From: Microbacterium esteraromaticum
GTDB taxonomy: Bacteria; Actinomycetota; Actinomycetes; Actinomycetales; Microbacteriaceae
Direction: 5' to 3'
Length of the DNA stretch: 64,000 bases
Assembly (NCBI RefSeq): GCF_014084045.1
Contig: NZ_CP043732.1
Coordinates: 1,550,001 to 1,614,000, forward strand
The position numbers and the translations under genes are program-made. A model generated the notes under the pieces. That model saw only the letters and a program-made list of their open reading frames with translations, had not been told where the DNA came from and did not search any database. Below, one piece after another: positions 60,657 through 64,000 of the stretch. Position 1 is the first letter of the stretch; each line of letters starts with the position of its first letter.

Positions 60657-62219
60657 ATGAGCGTTCTCCCAGGGCATCCGGCGGAGCTGACCTCGCGAGC
60701 CGCCGATCTCGTCTCTTCCGCCGAGGTGATCCTCGACGTCATCCAGGAGCTGCGAGGCATCGTCGCCGATGACGAGGGCAAGGCCGTTCAGGCTCTGTAC
60801 GAGCAGAACGAGGAGATCTCGTCGCAGCTCGAGCGCATCCACCCCCGCTACAAGGGCACGGCGGATGCTATCTCCGAGTACGCCATCGCGCTGACGACCG
60901 CGCACGAGGACGCGCATCGCGCTCAGGACGACCTCGACGAGGCGCTCCTCGCACAGGGACGGGCCGACCGTGCACTCGAGGATCTCAACGATCAGGTGAA
61001 CGCGGCCGACGACCCCGCGCCGTCCCTCACAGACCAGGTGCCGGGTGCACAGCGCGCCGCAGACCAGGCGCTGGCCGCCGTCGGCGCCGCTCGCGATAGG
61101 ATCGACGCCGCTCGCGACGCGATGAACGAGGCCGCAGAGACGGCGATCCGCCGGATCGACGCCGCGATCGACGCCACGAACGAGGGCTTCTGGGACGGCG
61201 TCGGCGAGTTCTTCTCCGACATCGGGGACTTCCTCGCCGGGATAGGCGAATGGATCGGCGACTTCCTCGAAGGCGTCGTCAATCTGCTCAAGAAGATCGC
61301 CGACACGATCGCCGCGATCCTTGGCGCCCTCGTGGTGCTGCTGCTCATCGTCGCGATCGGCGCGCTGTTCGGCACGATCGGCCTGATCATCGGTGCCATC
61401 ATCGCCGGGGTGCTCGCGGCGTTCCTGATCTGGAGCGTGCTGTCGGACGTGCTCAAGGAGACGCCGACGGTCAGCGAGACCGACCCCTACGCCGATGCCA
61501 AGGAGAAGACGCCGCCGGACCCGAGCCTCGCCACCGTCCTGGACGGCACCCACGAGGTCGATTCGCTCGGCGGAGAGACCGACAGCGTCGTCAAGATCAC
61601 CAAGGTCCTCGGGCCCGACGGCTGGTACTACACGGTCACCCTTCCCAGCACGCAGGAGTGGCTCTCGCGCCTGGAGGACAAGGGCGCGGTGAACGACCTC
61701 GACAGCAACCTCGCGCTGATGCTGACGCCGGCGCTGCAGACGCAGTACGAGCGTGCGGTGCTGGACGCGATGGCCCAGGCGGGGATCGGCCCCGACGACC
61801 CCGTCATGCTCGTGGGCTTCAGTCAGGGCGGGATCATGGCCGGCCACCTGGCCGCCTACAACTCGGACTACAACTGGCAGGCCGTCGTGGCCTCCGGTGC
61901 GCCGATCGACCACATGCCCATCCCCGGGGACATCGATGTGGTCTCGGTGCAGCACAATGGCGACCCGGTGCCGCGTCTCGACGCAGTCGCGGGCGACTTC
62001 GACAGTGTCGAGCACGGATCGAACTGGACGTCGATCCGCGTCGATCCGCCTGAGCCGAACCCCGTGCTCGGAGTGGACGTCGGCGCGCACAACGCATCCG
62101 ACTACTCCACGACGCTCGAGAACCACATCGCCCAGGTGCAGTCCGATCATCCCGACCTGGCGAACTTCTTCAACGACAATGGGTACGTGGACACCTCCTA
62201 CTACCACTGGACCGAGTGA
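60657..62219 (+). CDS. Putative type VII-secreted effector with C-terminal alpha/beta-hydrolase (lipase-like) domain
   Basis: A 520-aa protein. Residues 1-175 are a helical bundle with the RYKGTADAISEYAIALTTA block (from ~64) shared with the other two effectors; hydrophobic helices fill ~218-262. The C-terminal ~240 residues are an alpha/beta-hydrolase: nucleophile elbow VGFSQGG with Ser389, followed by AVVASGAPIDHMP and a strand (IDVVSVQHNGDPVPRLD) that probably carries the acid; the His may lie in the GAHNASDYSTTLENH region. It is probably a secreted lipase or esterase. It differs from modules 1 and 2, whose tails have no enzyme signature. The next gene overlaps its stop. Confidence 0.8.
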   Translation: MSVLPGHPAELTSRAADLVSSAEVILDVIQELRGIVADDEGKAVQALYEQNEEISSQLERIHPRYKGTADAISEYAIALTTAHEDAHRAQDDLDEALLAQGRADRALEDLNDQVNAADDPAPSLTDQVPGAQRAADQALAAVGAARDRIDAARDAMNEAAETAIRRIDAAIDATNEGFWDGVGEFFSDIGDFLAGIGEWIGDFLEGVVNLLKKIADTIAAILGALVVLLLIVAIGALFGTIGLIIGAIIAGVLAAFLIWSVLSDVLKETPTVSETDPYADAKEKTPPDPSLATVLDGTHEVDSLGGETDSVVKITKVLGPDGWYYTVTLPSTQEWLSRLEDKGAVNDLDSNLALMLTPALQTQYERAVLDAMAQAGIGPDDPVMLVGFSQGGIMAGHLAAYNSDYNWQAVVASGAPIDHMPIPGDIDVVSVQHNGDPVPRLDAVAGDFDSVEHGSNWTSIRVDPPEPNPVLGVDVGAHNASDYSTTLENHIAQVQSDHPDLANFFNDNGYVDTSYYHWTE

Positions 62220-62713
62220 TGATCGAACGGGGTGCGGGGCGACGCGGGCTGCTCGCCATCCTGCTGACGGGTGCGCTCCTGGGCGGAGGGCTGACCGGAT
62301 GCGGCGTGCTGCCAGAGGCGCCCGAGAAGACCGAGGAGACGACGGTGGACTACGGAGACGTGTCGAACGCAGTGACGAAGGCGGTGCCCCGGGTGACGGC
62401 GACGGAGGATCCGGGGCGGTGGCGCAACGGCTTCGGCCACGGCTTCGAGCTGACGCTCGTGGTGGGCTCCGCCGAGCCGTTCACGGCTGAGGAGCTGGAT
62501 GCCGTCGTCGAGGCGATCTGGCGGGCCCTGCCGTGGGAGCCGAACACCGTCCAGCTCTTCGCCGTGACAGGACCGGAGCAGGGGGATCAGATCGTCGACC
62601 TCCGTGCCGCGGCGGGCGACCTCGACGATCTGAGAGTGCGGGAAGCGGGGCAGGCGGGCGTCACGCTCACCGGCATGAAGACGCGCTACGGTGCGTGGAC
62701 GGAGCCCGAATGA
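62219..62713 (+). CDS. Lipoprotein, module 3
   Basis: A 164-aa protein starting at ATG 62219 (sharing a base with the hydrolase stop). A signal peptide with lipobox LTGC precedes an acidic linker (EAPEKTEETTVDYGD) and a ~110-residue mixed alpha/beta domain (HGFELTLVVGSAEPFTAEEL...). No recognised family. It takes the position of the four-helix membrane proteins of modules 1 and 2 and would sit on the outer face of the membrane. It could bind or restrain the lipase there. Overlaps the family X gene by 4 nt. Confidence 0.7.
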   Translation: MIERGAGRRGLLAILLTGALLGGGLTGCGVLPEAPEKTEETTVDYGDVSNAVTKAVPRVTATEDPGRWRNGFGHGFELTLVVGSAEPFTAEELDAVVEAIWRALPWEPNTVQLFAVTGPEQGDQIVDLRAAAGDLDDLRVREAGQAGVTLTGMKTRYGAWTEPE

Positions 62714-63360
62714 GCACGCCGCAGCTGCGGTTCCGTCTGCCAGGACGCTGGTTCTCGGTCGATCTGTCGAGCACCGAGGCCACTGCGGCGTCCATCCGCC
62801 GGATCGCGAAGGACTCCGTCGGCCCGGCCGATGACCGCGCTCCTGAGCGCGCACGGGTTCGTCATCAGCTCGAGGAGGCCGTGGCGGCCGGTGCCCGCGG
62901 CGACCTGCGCGCGATCATGTTCTCGACCGAGATCGCCCTGGGCACACCGCTGCCTGTCACGCTGCTCGTCTTCGAGCCGGCTGATCTGCGGATGAGCCCG
63001 GCGATCGGAACCGCGCCGCAGGCGGTGCTCGCCGTCATGGCCGAGGGGCTGCGGGAACTCGATCCGATCGCGCACGCATCGATGGTCGAGGTGCGCGGCC
63101 CCGGTGCGCCTGCGCTTCGCACGCACCGCGTGGAGCCTGTCGCCGACGGCAGCGAGGCCGACGGCAGCACCCGCCTCAGCGCCGACTACTGGATTCCGGT
63201 GCCTGGCACCAAGCAGATGCTGCTCGTGCGCTTCTCGACCCCGCTCGGCGAGCTCGAGAACATGATGTGCGCTCTGTTCGACGAATACATCGCCGTCTCG
63301 TACTTCACGAACGTGCGACCGCCGTCGCTGCGCGAGCAGCTGCTGGCAGTGAAGGGCTGA
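62710..63360 (+). CDS. Unrecognised cytosolic protein, family X, module 3
   Basis: A 216-aa protein of the same plan as 54565 and 57978: starts with strand RFRLPGRWFSVDL, then a charged helical part (RARVRHQLEEAVAAGARGDL), strand-rich middle (GTPLPVTLLVFEP) and a C-terminal helix (LGELENMMCALFDEYIAVSY). No membrane or signal segment. Its presence in all three effector modules argues for a general function such as chaperone or targeting factor. It ends the system; a convergent gene follows 11 bp on. Confidence 0.65.
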   Translation: MSTPQLRFRLPGRWFSVDLSSTEATAASIRRIAKDSVGPADDRAPERARVRHQLEEAVAAGARGDLRAIMFSTEIALGTPLPVTLLVFEPADLRMSPAIGTAPQAVLAVMAEGLRELDPIAHASMVEVRGPGAPALRTHRVEPVADGSEADGSTRLSADYWIPVPGTKQMLLVRFSTPLGELENMMCALFDEYIAVSYFTNVRPPSLREQLLAVKG

Positions 63361-63371
63361 CGCAGAGCGAC

Positions 63372-63830
63372 TCAGACCGTCGCGTCCGTGAGGTGGCGGG
63401 CATGATGCCCGAGCACCTTGACCATGATGCCGCGGCGACGCAACTCGGCGATGGTGCGCGACTCCTCGTCGCGATCGCGGCCGAGCGCGTGCGCGTTGGC
63501 GACGACGAGCACGTCTCCGCTGCGCAGGGTCTCGATGAGACGGGCCAGACGGTCTCCCCAGCTCTCGAGGATCTCCGGGGCCGGGTGGCGGAAGCCCTCG
63601 ATCGGCACACCGAAGCGGGTGAGGTCCTCGCGCTGCTGAGTCACGGACGGCATGCCGTCGCGTGCCACCACCAGACCCACCAGGCGGGCTCCCTCAGGCC
63701 GCGCCGACCACCAGCCGTGATCGGCGTTCGACAGGCACTTCTCGCACGTTGCCGCGGCGTGCGGCAGGTGCAGAGGGCTCGTGAGGGCGGCATCCACCAC
63801 GGCATCCGTCGGGTTCATCGCGTCGCTCAT
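63372..63830 (-). CDS. Serine-recombinase-like domain protein lacking the catalytic serine
   Basis: A 152-aa minus-strand protein. ATG 63830 follows GGAGG. After ~50 residues with a CEKC pair, it reads like the resolvase N-domain: GLVVARDGMPSVTQQREDL (where active enzymes have YxRVSTxxQ), then LARLIETLRSGDVLVVANAHALGRDRDEESRTIAEL and RGIMVKVL. The catalytic Ser is absent from the expected place and no DNA-binding C-domain follows. It is therefore probably not an active recombinase. Function unknown; it may be a domesticated DNA- or nucleotide-binding relic. Confidence 0.7.
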   Translation of the reverse strand: MSDAMNPTDAVVDAALTSPLHLPHAAATCEKCLSNADHGWWSARPEGARLVGLVVARDGMPSVTQQREDLTRFGVPIEGFRHPAPEILESWGDRLARLIETLRSGDVLVVANAHALGRDRDEESRTIAELRRRGIMVKVLGHHARHLTDATV

Positions 63831-63872
63831 CGTCGTACCTCCGGCATCCATTCTGCCCGAGTGCGAGAGCGG

Positions 63873-64000
63873 TCAGAGCAACCCGAGCGATCGCACCGTC
63901 TCGCGCTCCGAGACCAGCTCCGCGACCGAGGCGTCGATGCGCTGCCTGGCCCAGGCATCCAGCTCCAGCCCCTCGACGATTCGCCACCGGCCGCCGACCG
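63873..64000 (-). CDS. C-terminal part of an unrecognised gene (partial)
   Basis: A minus-strand frame enters from the right edge and ends at TGA (63873-63875 on the plus strand). The visible ~41 residues (GGRWRIVEGLELDAWARQ ... SERETVRSLGLL) have good coding character but I do not recognise the family. It lies 42 bp upstream of the recombinase-like gene on the same strand and may be in one operon with it. Confidence 0.6.
   Translation of the reverse strand, partial: VGGRWRIVEGLELDAWARQRIDASVAELVSERETVRSLGLL

Overview
The window is a GC-rich (roughly 70 %) actinobacterial chromosome segment. Codon use, short ATGA/GTGA gene overlaps and the gene families point to Microbacteriaceae, most likely Microbacterium; this is inference, since no rRNA or tRNA is present. 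Bases 1-5400 are ordinary: the end of a probable MetI permease, a frameshifted MetQ lipoprotein, an MFS transporter, an acyl-CoA oxidase/dehydrogenase and DNA-3-methyladenine glycosylase I.

Bases 5.4-49.4 kb hold two back-to-back phospho-signalling/giant-surface-protein clusters. Cluster I (5472-20360): Ser/Thr kinase, a 1972-aa membrane-anchored Ig/FN3 protein, MoxR ATPase, DUF58 protein, transglutaminase-like membrane protein, DUF5684-FHA protein, PP2C phosphatase and a small membrane protein with repeated TVVV motifs. Cluster II (20473-44833): two tandem ~2035-aa Ig/FN3 paralogues, then MoxR, DUF58, transglutaminase-like, RDD-FHA, PP2C, a frameshifted FHA protein, a second kinase with an FN3-like ectodomain, an FHA plus helix-turn-helix-like protein, and another RDD-FHA protein. 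This gene content matches the kinase-FN3-AAA-DUF58-transglutaminase (PFNA) cluster known from Bifidobacterium. Cluster II runs into a 1501-aa FHA-containing FtsK/SpoIIIE ATPase of the type VII secretion (EccC/EssC) family.

Bases 49.4-52.0 kb look like an insertion: a divergent EamA/LysR pair with a PanE remnant, flanked by broken small reading frames. Bases 52.0-63.4 kb encode candidate type VII substrates in three modules: three essentially identical WXG100 genes, small WXG100-like partners, multi-domain membrane-associated secreted proteins (one with a lipase-like GFSQGG domain), small membrane or lipoproteins, and two families of unrecognised 180-215-aa proteins. The right edge has a degenerate serine-recombinase-like gene and the end of an unrecognised gene, both on the minus strand.

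The most striking unannotated signal is a palindrome, ATGGGGA-N4-TCCCCAT, found seven times: before both tandem giant genes and before every WXG100/effector transcription unit. It sits at two fixed distances from a -10-like hexamer (about 32 bp or 41.5 bp, one helical turn apart), and the promoters lack a recognisable -35. This suggests one activator controls the secreted and surface components. The kinase/PP2C/FHA proteins, and the FHA-HTH-like protein in particular, are candidates for that control. The two tandem giant genes share a perfectly repeated ~1.49-kb block and a ~0.95-kb block with T/G-ending codons unlike their surroundings; the WXG100 copies show the same codon style.
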